Origin: an uncultured Gardnerella sp.
GTDB lineage: Bacteria; Actinomycetota; Actinomycetes; Actinomycetales; Bifidobacteriaceae
Assembly: GCA_947252975.1 (NCBI GenBank)
Contig: CAMXWX010000002.1
Span: 1 to 64,000 of the forward strand
Reading direction: 5' to 3'
Length of the DNA stretch: 64,000 nucleotides
Shown here in pieces: positions 44,754 through 53,499 of the stretch. The position numbers and the translations under genes are program-made. Position 1 is the first letter of the stretch. Each line of letters begins with the position of its first letter. The notes under the pieces were generated by a model that was given only the letters and a program-made list of their open reading frames with translations, ran no database searches and was not told the origin of the DNA.

Positions 44754-45432
44754 CAATAAACATAGCTTTTAATTCAGGCAAAAGTGCCCTCAAAGCGTTG
44801 CCGCGATGAGAAATCGCATTTTTTTCTTGCTGATTAAGTTGCGCGCTAGTTAAATCGTGCATTTGAACACCATCCCTAACGGGCTGATTATTTGGCACAA
44901 AAAGCGGATCGTAGCCAAAACCCTTGCAACCTCTAGGCTCACGAATCAAGCGCCCAACCATTTCTCCAACGCGAACAGTCTCAAAACCGTTGTTTTTCCA
45001 CATAGCGTTTTCCAGATCCGCATCAACGCAGTCTTTAGGAACAGCAAGAGCCGCCGCGCATCTAAATCGCGCCGTTCGGCATTCGTCTGGAATATCCTCA
45101 AGCTGCTTAAGCAAAAGCGCGTTATTGGCATTATCGTCTCCATGAACCCCGCTCCAGCGCGCAGACAATATTCCTGGAGCCGCGCCCAAAACGTCTACAA
45201 TCAAGCCAGAATCGTCAGCAACCGCAGGTAATCCAGTTCTTTGCGCAACGTCTCTAGCCTTGATTAGCGCGTTTTGCTCAAAAGTCACGCCTGTTTCCAC
45301 TGGGTCTGGAAGCCCCAAAGAGCCAGCAGTAACAAGCTCAATATGCTCCGATATTTCCGCAAACTCTTCGTTAAGAATCCGCTTAATTTCAACGAGTTTA
45401 CCCTCATTATGCGTTGCCACAACAAGTTTCAC
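44749..45432 (-). CDS. rdgB: XTP/dITP diphosphatase (RdgB/HAM1)
   Basis: A 227-residue nucleotide pyrophosphatase that removes non-canonical purine triphosphates. Motifs: VVATHNEGKLVEI at the start, ADDSGLIVDVLGAAPGILSARWSG (about 74-97) and EPRGCKGFGYDPLFVP (about 163-178). I choose the GTG at 45432, with AAGGAG eight bases upstream, which places the ATHN motif at the normal distance; an in-frame GTG nine bases earlier overlaps the ribosome site. A small insertion (CVDADLENAMWKNN, about 135-148) is not usual. Confidence 0.94.
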   Translation of the reverse strand: MKLVVATHNEGKLVEIKRILNEEFAEISEHIELVTAGSLGLPDPVETGVTFEQNALIKARDVAQRTGLPAVADDSGLIVDVLGAAPGILSARWSGVHGDDNANNALLLKQLEDIPDECRTARFRCAAALAVPKDCVDADLENAMWKNNGFETVRVGEMVGRLIREPRGCKGFGYDPLFVPNNQPVRDGVQMHDLTSAQLNQQEKNAISHRGNALRALLPELKAMFIE

Positions 45433-45479
45433 GCTCGCCACTCCTTAGTAATTTATCGAATAAACAGACATAAATTTTA

Positions 45480-45511
45480 TTTAATTTTGGCTTAACTTAA
45501 TTTTGGCTTAA
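45480..45511. repeat. 16-bp tandem duplication across the rph stop
   Basis: ttaattttggcttaac is followed directly by ttaattttggcttaaa. The rph stop codon (45497-45499, minus) is the first triplet of the second copy, with an identical TTA in the first. Confidence 0.8.
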
Positions 45512-46261
45512 AACTGCACGCTGAGCCGCTTGAAGCTCGCGATTACCTTTGGCTGCCAAATCAAGCAAAACGTTAAGCTCATCGCGATTAAACGGGCGAT
45601 GCTCCGCCGTGCCTTGAATCTCAATAAAATTGCCCGAACCAGTCATAGCAACGTTCATATCTGTCATAGCTTGACTGTCTTCTACATAGGGCAAATCAAG
45701 CATTGGAGTGCCATTAATAACGCCTACAGAAACAGCGGAAACGGAGTCTTTAAGAACGTTTTTAGCGCTGCGAATATGCTTGTGCTTTTCGGCCCAATTT
45801 AGCGCGTCTACAAGAGCCACATATGCGCCTGTAATCGAAGCTGTGCGCGTGCCACCATCTGCTTGAAGAACATCGCAATCAATTTGAATAAGGCACTCGC
45901 CCATTGCCTTCATGTCTATAACGCCCCTAAGGCAGCGACCAATAAGACGACTAATCTCGTGCGTGCGGCCGCCGATTTTGCCCTTAACAGACTCGCGATC
46001 GGTGCGCTCGGCAGTGGCCCTTGGAAGCATTGAGTACTCGGCTGTAACCCAACCTAAACCAGTGTCTCTCCTCCAGCGCGGAACGCCAATAGTAAAAGTG
46101 GCAGTGCACATAACGCGCGTATTTCCGCACTCAATAAGAACGGAGCCTTCTGGAACGTTTGTAAAATTGCGCGTGATTTTTACTGGCCGCAACTCGTCCA
46201 CATCTCTGCCATCAAAGCGAATAGGTTTTATAGATTCCAACATATCCTTAATTTGAGCCAT
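45497..46261 (-). CDS. rph: Ribonuclease PH
   Basis: A 254-residue phosphorolytic exoribonuclease that trims tRNA 3' ends. Motifs: [15 protein letters not shown] (about 19-33), [70 protein letters not shown] (about 128-151) and the C-terminal [11 protein letters not shown]. Standard length. It precedes rdgB by 64 bases in the same direction, a conserved pair in actinobacteria. Confidence 0.97.
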   Translation of the reverse strand: MAQIKDMLESIKPIRFDGRDVDELRPVKITRNFTNVPEGSVLIECGNTRVMCTATFTIGVPRWRRDTGLGWVTAEYSMLPRATAERTDRESVKGKIGGRTHEISRLIGRCLRGVIDMKAMGECLIQIDCDVLQADGGTRTASITGAYVALVDALNWAEKHKHIRSAKNVLKDSVSAVSVGVINGTPMLDLPYVEDSQAMTDMNVAMTGSGNFIEIQGTAEHRPFNRDELNVLLDLAAKGNRELQAAQRAVLSQN

Positions 46262-46267
46262 AATTCA

Positions 46268-46336
46268 ACAATTTAGCACGCGGCATTAACTAGCACGCAG
46301 CATTAATCTTGCTAGCACACAGCATTAATCTTTAGC
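46268..46336. repeat. Three tandem tagcac..gcattaa units
   Basis: ttagcacgcggcattaac, tagcacgcagcattaatcttgc and tagcacacagcattaatcttt follow one another between the ABC-F stop and the rph start. Confidence 0.7.
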
Positions 46337-46368
46337 AAAATCGCTATACAAAACCGTAGACTTTTGCA

Positions 46369-48426
46369 TCAAATTTGCTCGCTAAGCGTAAGCCACTCTT
46401 CTTCTAACGCGCTAGATTCGCTTTGATTCGCCTGCAACTTCTCGTTAAGCTCTTGCAAGCCAACAAAATCGCTAGGATCGTGGCTTGCCATTTTTTGCTC
46501 AATCGCGCTTTTTTCTTCTTCAAGCTTTTCTAGCTTGCGCTCTATTGCCGCAACTCTTCTTGTAGCATCGTAGTACGCTTTTCCGCTTAATTTTGCTTCA
46601 GATTTTTGATTTGATTTTTGATTTGACTTTTGATTTGAATCTAATCCAACACCTTCTGCAGACTCCGACTTTGACTCCGACTTACCACCAGATTCCGCCG
46701 CAAAATCTGCCTTAGACTCTTGCATATTTGCGCGCTCATAGTCTTCCATAATCTTTAAATATTCGTCAACTCCGCCTGGAAGATGGCGAATCTTGCCGTC
46801 AATCAACGCAAACTGCTGATCAGTCACGCGCTCAAGCAAGTATCTGTCGTGCGAGACAACAATCAAAGTGCCTGGCCAAGTGTCTAGTAAATCTTCCATA
46901 ACGGCAAGCATGTCTGTATCTAAGTCGTTTCCAGGCTCGTCCATTATCAACACATTTGGCTCGTTTAGAAGAATCAAAAGCAATTGCATGCGACGTTTTT
47001 GGCCACCCGAAAGGTCTGCAATCGGCGTCATAAGCTGCTCTGGCTTAAAACCAAGCCTCTCCATAAGCTGACCAGGAGTCACTTCTTTGCCGTCGATTAT
47101 GTAGCTTGGCTTGTATCGGCTCAAAACCTCTTTAACCTTATATTTTCCAAGCTTTTCCAGCTCTTCTAGGCGCTGAGATAGCACGGCAAATTTTACAGTT
47201 TTGCCAATATTTACATGACCTTTAGTTGGATGCAAAGAGCCGTCGATTATGCTTAAAAGCGTTGATTTTCCAGCGCCATTAGCTCCGACTATGCCGAATC
47301 GGTCTCCTGGCCCTATTAGCCACGTTTGATTGTCTAAAATCATGCGGCCGCTAATCGTTTTTTGCAATGCTGCACATGTTTCTTTTAATGGCGATTCTTC
47401 TTGCGATAATGGCGATTCTTGCGATTCCACTTGCGATTCTTCTACAGAAATCGTAACGCTACCATCATGCGTAGGCTGTGAAAATGGCGATTTTACAATA
47501 TCCGCATCGGATGCAGCAGGACTTGATGAATCCTCAAAAATTTGCGTAACGTCAATCAAATCAACAACTTGCTTACCAAGACGAGAAGTTGCCATTCTTT
47601 TTAGCTCAAGAGTATCTCGCATTGGCGGAACGTCTGCTATAAGCTCGCGAGCTTGCTTAACGTGGAATTTTTGCTTTGTAGAACGCGCTCGAGCACCTCT
47701 AGAAAGCCACGCAAGCTCTTTACGAGCCAAATTCCGCCTGCGCTCCTCGCGAACATCCGCCTGGCGTTCGCGCTCAACTCGCTGCATCATGTACGCACTG
47801 TAGCCGCCTTCAAACGGGTCGATTGCGCCATCGTGAACTTCCCACATAGAAGAGCAAACTTCGTCTAAAAACCATCTATCGTGTGTAACAAGCAAAAGAG
47901 CGCCCTGCCCATCTTGCCACCTGTGCAAAAGATGCTCCGCAAGCCAATGAATTGTAAGAACATCAAGATGATTCGTAGGCTCGTCCAAAGCCAAAATATC
48001 CCAATCGTGCAGCAGAAGCCTTGCCAAATCCGCACGCCTGCGCTGTCCGCCAGAAAGCGTACCAACCTTAGCTTCAAGGTTGATTCCGCCCAAAAGAGAC
48101 TCCACAATTTCTCGCTGCTTTGAATCTGCAGCCCACTCGTAATCCTGGCGATTCTCCAATGCAGCTTGGCGAACCGTAGCATTATCGTCTAGCGGATCTC
48201 GCTGACTTAAAATGCCTAATGTTAGGCCATTTCTGCGAGTAACTCTTCCAGAATCTGGGCTAATCGCGCCTTGAAGAAGCTTTAGAAGAGTGGACTTTCC
48301 GTCTCCGTTTTTGCCTACGATTCCTATGCGGTCGCCTTCAAAAACGCCTTGAGTTACGTCTTTGAAAATCGTTTTTGTTGCAAATTCAAGGGAAACATGT
48401 TCTAGTCCCAAATCATAAGTAGGCAT
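46369..48426 (-). CDS. ABC-F family ATPase (Uup/EttA-like)
   Basis: A 685-residue soluble protein with two ABC ATPase domains and no membrane segment. Domain 1: Walker A GKNGDGKST (about 38), signature LSGGQRRR (about 124). Domain 2: Walker A GANGAGKST (about 393), signature LSGGQKRR (about 490), Walker B VLIMDEP. An acidic Ser/Glu-rich insert (about 320-355) extends the interdomain linker, and the C-terminus is a coiled coil (about 615-685). ABC-F proteins act on the ribosome, in translation or antibiotic protection. A short SNQKSNQKSNQKS tandem (12-bp DNA units) precedes the coiled coil. Confidence 0.92.
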   Translation of the reverse strand: MPTYDLGLEHVSLEFATKTIFKDVTQGVFEGDRIGIVGKNGDGKSTLLKLLQGAISPDSGRVTRRNGLTLGILSQRDPLDDNATVRQAALENRQDYEWAADSKQREIVESLLGGINLEAKVGTLSGGQRRRADLARLLLHDWDILALDEPTNHLDVLTIHWLAEHLLHRWQDGQGALLLVTHDRWFLDEVCSSMWEVHDGAIDPFEGGYSAYMMQRVERERQADVREERRRNLARKELAWLSRGARARSTKQKFHVKQARELIADVPPMRDTLELKRMATSRLGKQVVDLIDVTQIFEDSSSPAASDADIVKSPFSQPTHDGSVTISVEESQVESQESPLSQEESPLKETCAALQKTISGRMILDNQTWLIGPGDRFGIVGANGAGKSTLLSIIDGSLHPTKGHVNIGKTVKFAVLSQRLEELEKLGKYKVKEVLSRYKPSYIIDGKEVTPGQLMERLGFKPEQLMTPIADLSGGQKRRMQLLLILLNEPNVLIMDEPGNDLDTDMLAVMEDLLDTWPGTLIVVSHDRYLLERVTDQQFALIDGKIRHLPGGVDEYLKIMEDYERANMQESKADFAAESGGKSESKSESAEGVGLDSNQKSNQKSNQKSEAKLSGKAYYDATRRVAAIERKLEKLEEEKSAIEQKMASHDPSDFVGLQELNEKLQANQSESSALEEEWLTLSEQI

Positions 48427-48474
48427 AACTCACAAATATAGCTGTGCTGCTATACCATTCGCGAATGCAGGTCG

Positions 48475-48548
48475 TCGTTCGCACGGATTAGCCGTGCGAA
48501 CGTCTCCGCAGCGCAGAAGCAGTGCTTCTGCGCTGAGCTGCTCAGCGC
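48475..48548. repeat. Three hairpins in a row upstream of the ABC-F gene
   Basis: gttcgcacgg/ccgtgcgaac (48477-48501, 10-bp stem, loop attag), gcgcagaagc/gcttctgcgc (48511-48533) and gcgctgag/ctcagcgc (48530-48548). The first belongs to the tcgtt-headed family also found at 25597, 25734, 26262 and 27311. Confidence 0.7.
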
Positions 48549-48610
48549 GCCAAATTGCCTTCGCGCGCTACGCTTTAAGCGCTCGGGCAGGTTGGCGCGC
48601 AAGCTAGGTA

Positions 48611-48698
48611 GAGATTCGAGATTTTTCGCCCTGAATGAGATGAACCTCAGCGCCGAAGGTGGTGATTCATCGAATGAAGAAGAAAAATCGAGAATCTC
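48611..48698. repeat. 88-bp element with 17-bp inverted ends
   Basis: The ends gagattcgagatttttc and gaaaaatcgagaatctc are inverted copies at 14 of 17 positions. The left end is part of a 22-bp identity with 27274-27295. The size and ends resemble a miniature inverted-repeat element. Confidence 0.65.
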
Positions 48699-48735
48699 AG
48701 GCGATTAAGCAATACGCAATTGTTCAAACACGTAA

Positions 48736-48916
48736 GAGGGCTGGGTGATTCTTGGTCGAACAGTATAAGAGCGGCAGCCGATACCAAATAATCCAACGGC
48801 TCACGCCTACAAACAAACTTAAACCAAAAACAAAATCAAAGCCAAATCGGAACAACCGCAACAACAAACAACACGTAAGAGGCGGAGCGTTGTGAGACAA
48901 GAATTAGCCAGCCCTC
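48736..48916. repeat. 181-base inverted repeat with 18-bp arms
   Basis: gagggctgggtgattctt (48736-48753) pairs with aagaattagccagccctc (48899-48916) at 16 of 18 positions. A 13-bp direct repeat aacacgtaagagg marks 48727-48739 and 48870-48882. It could be a structured RNA or a small mobile remnant. The rest of 48427-49004 has no gene. Confidence 0.6.
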
Positions 48917-48970
48917 AGCAACACTAAATAGGAAAATCCGCTCACATCTTCGCTTGACTTTGTACCAAAA

Positions 48971-49004
48971 TTGCAAAATGCTTAAAGTCGTATAGTATTG
49001 AATC
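48971..49004 (+). promoter_or_regulatory. pyrD promoter, possibly leaderless
   Basis: TATAGT at 48991-48996 ends eight bases before the ATG at 49005, so transcription would begin at or next to the start codon. No Shine-Dalgarno is present. A -35 is less clear (TTGCAA at 48971 is close; TTGACT at 48954 is too far). Confidence 0.5.
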
Positions 49005-50159
49005 ATGAGTTACGTATCTGAAAATTCTTTACACAATGCTGTGAATCTTGCTGCAACAGACCTCTTTACTTTTAGCTACAAGCACATTATTAAGCCGCAC
49101 TTAGTGTTTAACATTCCGCCAGACGAAGCACACGACCGCATGATTGCATTTTGCAAAATAAGCGAGCGCATTCCTGGATTAATGTGGCTTTTGCGACAAA
49201 TGCTTGACTACACAGATCCAATTTTACAAACGCAAGTTATGGGAGTAGATTTTGCGAATCCATTTGGCTTAAGCGCAGGACTCGATAAAAACTGTGATTT
49301 GTGCACAGTTCTAGACAACGCCGGTTTTGGTTTTGAAACAGTTGGCTCCACAACTGCTCGCCCATGCGCAGGAAACGCTAAGCCTTGGTATCATAGGCTT
49401 CCGCAATATGATTCACTTCTTGTTCATGCAGGTCTTGCCAATGACGGCAGCGAATTTGTGATTCCTAGAGTAGAAAAAGCGTGGACAAACGCTAAAAGCA
49501 TGCAACTTTCTGTAAGCATTGCGCGAACTAACGATAATCTTGTTGGTGATTTAGACGAAGGTATTGAAGATTATCGCATATCTATGGAGCGCGCGAGCGG
49601 CAAAAGCTCCATGATTGAGGTTAATATTTCTTGCCCAAACACTATGGCTGGCGAGCCTTTTAGCAATCCAGATGCTTTAGATAAGCTTTTTAGTGTTTTA
49701 GATAAAGTAAGCAGACCTCAGCCAACTCTTGTAAAAATGCCTTTGAACTTAAAGGGAGGGTGGCCTCAATTTAAGTCTTTGTTAGACGTTTTAAGCGCGC
49801 ATAAGGTTGATGGCGTGAGCATTGCAAATTTGCGCAAGAATCGAGATGGGCTAGACATTCCTGCAGATTGGCAAGGTGGAATCTCAGGGGCTCCAACTTA
49901 CAATGCAAGCAATGAGCTTATTAAGCGCACTAGAAGCGAGTTCGGGTCTCGCTTTGCAATTGCTGGAATCGGCGGAGTATTTACCGCTGAACAGGCGTAT
50001 CAAAAGATTAGAAACGGCGCCGACTTAGTTATGTTCGTTTCTTCTCTTATGTACAGAGGCCCTCAACAAATTACAACATTAAAGCGCGGTCTTGCAAAGA
50101 TGCTTAGAAAAGACGGCTTTAATAGTGTTAAAGATGCTGTTGGAGTAGACGCGCTCTAG
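49005..50159 (+). CDS. pyrD: Dihydroorotate dehydrogenase, class 2-like
   Basis: A 384-residue flavoenzyme for pyrimidine synthesis. The class 2 pattern is visible: an N-terminal membrane-associating helical extension (about 1-60), NPFGLSAGLDKN (about 85-96), GFGFETVGSTTARP, NLRKNRDG and GGISGAPTYNASNELI then AIAGIGGVFTAEQAY. Two departures stand out: LVHAGLANDG where class 2 has INRMGFNNDG, and NISCPNT (Cys) where class 2 uses NVSSPNT with catalytic Ser. It may be a diverged quinone-linked enzyme. Confidence 0.87.
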   Translation: MSYVSENSLHNAVNLAATDLFTFSYKHIIKPHLVFNIPPDEAHDRMIAFCKISERIPGLMWLLRQMLDYTDPILQTQVMGVDFANPFGLSAGLDKNCDLCTVLDNAGFGFETVGSTTARPCAGNAKPWYHRLPQYDSLLVHAGLANDGSEFVIPRVEKAWTNAKSMQLSVSIARTNDNLVGDLDEGIEDYRISMERASGKSSMIEVNISCPNTMAGEPFSNPDALDKLFSVLDKVSRPQPTLVKMPLNLKGGWPQFKSLLDVLSAHKVDGVSIANLRKNRDGLDIPADWQGGISGAPTYNASNELIKRTRSEFGSRFAIAGIGGVFTAEQAYQKIRNGADLVMFVSSLMYRGPQQITTLKRGLAKMLRKDGFNSVKDAVGVDAL

Positions 50160-50167
50160 GCGAGAGT

Positions 50168-50234
50168 CGCACTAGTGACAACAAACACTAGCGGCCACAC
50201 ACTAGCAACAAACACTAGCGACCAAACACTAGCG
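50168..50234. repeat. Tandem aacactagcg units at the PBP stop
   Basis: About five units of (a)caaacactagcg(ac) follow one another. The stop codon of the PBP gene (50229-50231, minus) lies in the last. Confidence 0.75.
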
Positions 50235-52652
50235 AGTTCCGCCAGAATACGAGCTGGAGGTATCTCTACTGCTGGAGTCACCAGAATATTGGTCTTGCCT
50301 TCCGTCGCCCGTTGCGTAGCGTCCGTTTGTAGCAGCATCTTGTTGCGAGTTTTGATCACCTTGCGAGTTTTGATCACCTTGCGCACTCTGATCGCTTTGC
50401 GAACCCTGGCTTTGCTCTTGAGCTGCCTGCCTGCGCGCTTCTTCTTCCCTATCGCGCTGTTGTTGCAACTCATATTGCCTGCGCATCTGCTCGCTAGTCA
50501 ACGGCATTTTTCCGCCAGCCATATACTTTGGATCTGGCTTTCCGTAATCGTTATCCATAGGCGTGTTAGATGCCTTTAGGTACGTATCCATAAACTTTTT
50601 CCAAGCAGGCATAGCAATGTAGGTACCATACCATGTGCTGTGGTAGACGCCATTAATGCGCATGTTGTTAAAGCTTTTTTGAACTTCCGCATTTCCAACC
50701 GCAATAAACGCAGATACCTTGTTTGGCACAAATCCAGCTGTTGCCATGTAAAAGTCTTCGTTAGTACCAGTTTTAGTAAACGTTTTTCGTCCACCTTCTA
50801 GCTGAGCCATATGCGCAACACCAGTTGGCTGAACAACGCCTTGATTAATAGCGTATGCTGCCGTTTGAGCAACCTTCTTTGGTATTGCTTGATGGCAATT
50901 AGCGCTAGGAACACGCAAACGCTTACCATTCTTGTCTACTACACGCTTAATGGCTATAGGATCGCATTGAACGCCATCAGCTGCGATTGTTGCATAAACA
51001 TTTGCCATTGTAAGCGGCGAAGCTTGCACAGCACCAATCAACATAGGAGGATTGAACGAGTTCTTAGAGAACACATCTTCTTGACCCAGTGGCGAATTGT
51101 GATACCCAAGTGTTTTCGCAGCCTCTGCCACTGCACACAGCTTAAGCTGGGCACCCATAGCAGCCTGAATAGTGTTATGAGAATGAACAAGACCCATTAA
51201 AGGCGTTTCTGGGCTAACACTACCGCCACCAGAGTTTTGAACAGACCAGCGACCAATTCCACGATACCTTGCACAAGAAAAATCAGTGTTGTTATAAAGC
51301 ATGCTTGTTCTTAGAGGCTGATTAATCGACTTTCCAGCAAGCAACCAAGCAACAATGTTAATTGGCTTCCACGTAGAACCAATCTGCCAGCCTAAGCCGC
51401 CGCCGTCTCGCTCGTCTACAGCGTAGTTAATCGCAGTGTGCGTAGGGTCTGATTTTGCTGCATCTGTAGCATCGTAAATACGGTTGCTTCCAAATCCAAG
51501 TACTTCTCCAGTTCCAGGCTTAATAGCAGCAATCGAAACTTCAAAACCGCTTGGATCGTTTATTGGAACAGTAGCCCTAGCTGTATCCATTGCAGAAGAG
51601 TTTGCAAGAATATCCATTGTTGTGTAAATGTCTAATCCGCCTTCGTTAAGAAGCTTTTGACGCGCAACAGTGGTTTTACCAAACTCGCGAGAATTCAATA
51701 TTTTTTTAGTAACGTAATCGCAGAAGAATGCAGCGTCTCCAGCAGCTTGGCATCCAACATTTGCAACTTCGTGCTGAATATTAAGCGTATCTTTAATTGG
51801 AATTTTTGCAGCATCATCATGCTCTTTTTGGCTTATAAAATTCTGCCTAAGCATTAAATCAAGAACAATATTCCTTTGCTTTTGCGATTCTGGCCAATTT
51901 TCTTCTATAGAAGGATCATACCTAGAAGGATTTTTTGTGATTGATGCAATCGTTGCCGCTTGAACAAGATTAAGCTTTGCTGCAGTAGTGTTAAAGTAGC
52001 GCTTTGCAGCTGTTTCTACACCATAAAGATTATTACTACCGAATTGCGCAACGTTTAAGTAACCCTGCAAAATCTCTAACTTTGAGTATTTTTTCTCCAT
52101 TTGAATTGCGATTAGCATTTCTCGCAATTTTCTAGCAACAGTACTTTCTGCAGCATGATATTCCGATATAGGATCGTTATCTTCCCTAGCTTTAATCATA
52201 AGAACGTTTTTAACGTACTGCTGCGTTAAGGAAGAACCACCTTGCATATCTGACTTTTTAATAAACGTTTGCACAAACGCACGCATAACGCCTTGAACAT
52301 CTACGCCAGAATGTTCAAAGAATCGTCGATCTTCTCGAGCAACCATTGCTTGTTGCATATATTGCGATATTCGCCTAAGCGGCACAACAGTGCGGTTTTG
52401 AGCATAAAAAGTGGCAATAACAGTTTTGCCATCGGAAGCGTATAATCGCGATTTTTGAGGCAAAGCAGTAACGTCAAAATCAATACCATCTACCCTAAGA
52501 GAAGGCACAACAGACTTAACAACGCTGTTTATGCTCATTACCCCTGGAACAAATAGAATACTAGAAGCTACACCACCTGCAACACACAAAGTGATGTACG
52601 TAAGAAACAGTGCGAGTACTCTACGAGTTGTTAGGGATTTCTTTTTAGGCAT
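50229..52652 (-). CDS. Class A penicillin-binding protein (transglycosylase/transpeptidase)
   Basis: An 807-residue cell-wall synthase. One N-terminal membrane anchor (about 12-35). The GT51 glycosyltransferase domain has REDRRFFEHSGVDVQG (catalytic Glu near 98) and GGSSLTQQYVKN. The transpeptidase has GSTWKPINI (Ser of SxxK near 441), SHN (near 503) and KTGTNEDFY (near 645). The C-terminal 90 residues are Gln/Ser/Asp-rich with a QGDQNS tandem (18-bp DNA units, about 50336-50395). It polymerises and cross-links peptidoglycan. Confidence 0.95.
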   Translation of the reverse strand: MPKKKSLTTRRVLALFLTYITLCVAGGVASSILFVPGVMSINSVVKSVVPSLRVDGIDFDVTALPQKSRLYASDGKTVIATFYAQNRTVVPLRRISQYMQQAMVAREDRRFFEHSGVDVQGVMRAFVQTFIKKSDMQGGSSLTQQYVKNVLMIKAREDNDPISEYHAAESTVARKLREMLIAIQMEKKYSKLEILQGYLNVAQFGSNNLYGVETAAKRYFNTTAAKLNLVQAATIASITKNPSRYDPSIEENWPESQKQRNIVLDLMLRQNFISQKEHDDAAKIPIKDTLNIQHEVANVGCQAAGDAAFFCDYVTKKILNSREFGKTTVARQKLLNEGGLDIYTTMDILANSSAMDTARATVPINDPSGFEVSIAAIKPGTGEVLGFGSNRIYDATDAAKSDPTHTAINYAVDERDGGGLGWQIGSTWKPINIVAWLLAGKSINQPLRTSMLYNNTDFSCARYRGIGRWSVQNSGGGSVSPETPLMGLVHSHNTIQAAMGAQLKLCAVAEAAKTLGYHNSPLGQEDVFSKNSFNPPMLIGAVQASPLTMANVYATIAADGVQCDPIAIKRVVDKNGKRLRVPSANCHQAIPKKVAQTAAYAINQGVVQPTGVAHMAQLEGGRKTFTKTGTNEDFYMATAGFVPNKVSAFIAVGNAEVQKSFNNMRINGVYHSTWYGTYIAMPAWKKFMDTYLKASNTPMDNDYGKPDPKYMAGGKMPLTSEQMRRQYELQQQRDREEEARRQAAQEQSQGSQSDQSAQGDQNSQGDQNSQQDAATNGRYATGDGRQDQYSGDSSSRDTSSSYSGGTR

Positions 52653-52700
52653 GCGTACTATTCTAGAGGCTTGCCTCTACGTTGCGGCACGCAAAAATCG

Positions 52701-52754
52701 CGATTTACAAGATTTACGCGATTTGCACGATTTGCATGATTTGAACGATTTATC
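52701..52754. repeat. Six 9-bp tandem units at the crp stop
   Basis: cgatttaca, agatttacg, cgatttgca, cgatttgca, tgatttgaa, cgatttatc. The stop codon of the Crp/Fnr gene (52750-52752, minus) falls in the last unit. Confidence 0.85.
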
Positions 52755-53469
52755 TTTCTGCTCGGCGAATCAACATTCCAGGCTCGTAAATAATAATCGA
52801 CCTTCCGTGCCTTTTAATCCAACCTCTTTGCGCAAAATCCATCAACGCTTTATTAACTGTTTCTCTAGAAGATCCAACCAATTGCGCAAGCTCTTCTTGA
52901 GTTAAATCGTGAGGAACAAGCACGCCTTCTCTAACAGGCTCTCCAAATCTAGAAGCAAGGTTCAAAAGCGTTTTTGCTAATCTTGCTGGAACGTCCATAA
53001 AAACAAGATCAGAAATATGCTCGTTGTTTGCTCTTAAGCGAGCAGCTAAAACTTGAAGCATATCTACAGCAACTCGCGGATGATGACCTAACCAGTTAAA
53101 AAGTACTTCATTTTCTAGCCACAGCACGCGAGTTTTATCTGTAATAGCAATCGCAGAAGCCGTACGCGGCCCGCCATACGGGTCAAAAACAGGAATCTCC
53201 CCAAGAATTTCCCCATGCGTGTGAATGCTAAGCAATTGCACACGATTATCTCTAGAATGACGAACAAGCTTAACGCGTCCGCGCTCCAAAAGATACATGC
53301 GGCGATCCGTATCTCCTTCGTTAAAAATCGCCTGCCCCTTAGAAAAAACCGACTCATGCAAGTGTTCTAGCAGCTCCCTCGCTTGGTCTAGTGGCACTTG
53401 CTTAAATAACGCTGTATGCGTTAACGGAAGGTCTTCCGCATAGGGCTTATCTGGCTTAATTCTTACCAC
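52750..53469 (-). CDS. Crp/Fnr-family transcriptional regulator
   Basis: A 239-residue regulator, near the size of actinobacterial GlxR/Crp. A cyclic-nucleotide-binding domain (about 20-140) has FNEGDTDRRMYLLERGRVKLV and GEIPVFDPYGGPRTASAIA, the phosphate-binding cassette region. The C-terminal winged helix has LTQEELAQLVGSSRETVNKAL (about 187-207). It probably senses cAMP or a related nucleotide. The start is GTG, six bases after GGAGG. Monocistronic, with a 9-bp tandem array at its end. Confidence 0.92.
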   Translation of the reverse strand: MVRIKPDKPYAEDLPLTHTALFKQVPLDQARELLEHLHESVFSKGQAIFNEGDTDRRMYLLERGRVKLVRHSRDNRVQLLSIHTHGEILGEIPVFDPYGGPRTASAIAITDKTRVLWLENEVLFNWLGHHPRVAVDMLQVLAARLRANNEHISDLVFMDVPARLAKTLLNLASRFGEPVREGVLVPHDLTQEELAQLVGSSRETVNKALMDFAQRGWIKRHGRSIIIYEPGMLIRRAER

Positions 53470-53499
53470 AATCAGCCTCCAATGTGTTTTAAGGATATT

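Noticed and set aside
48736-48916. Known housekeeping RNA (RNase P, tmRNA, SRP or 6S) at the large inverted repeat
   Set aside because: I looked for their hallmark conserved blocks and found none; only the inverted and direct repeats are evident.
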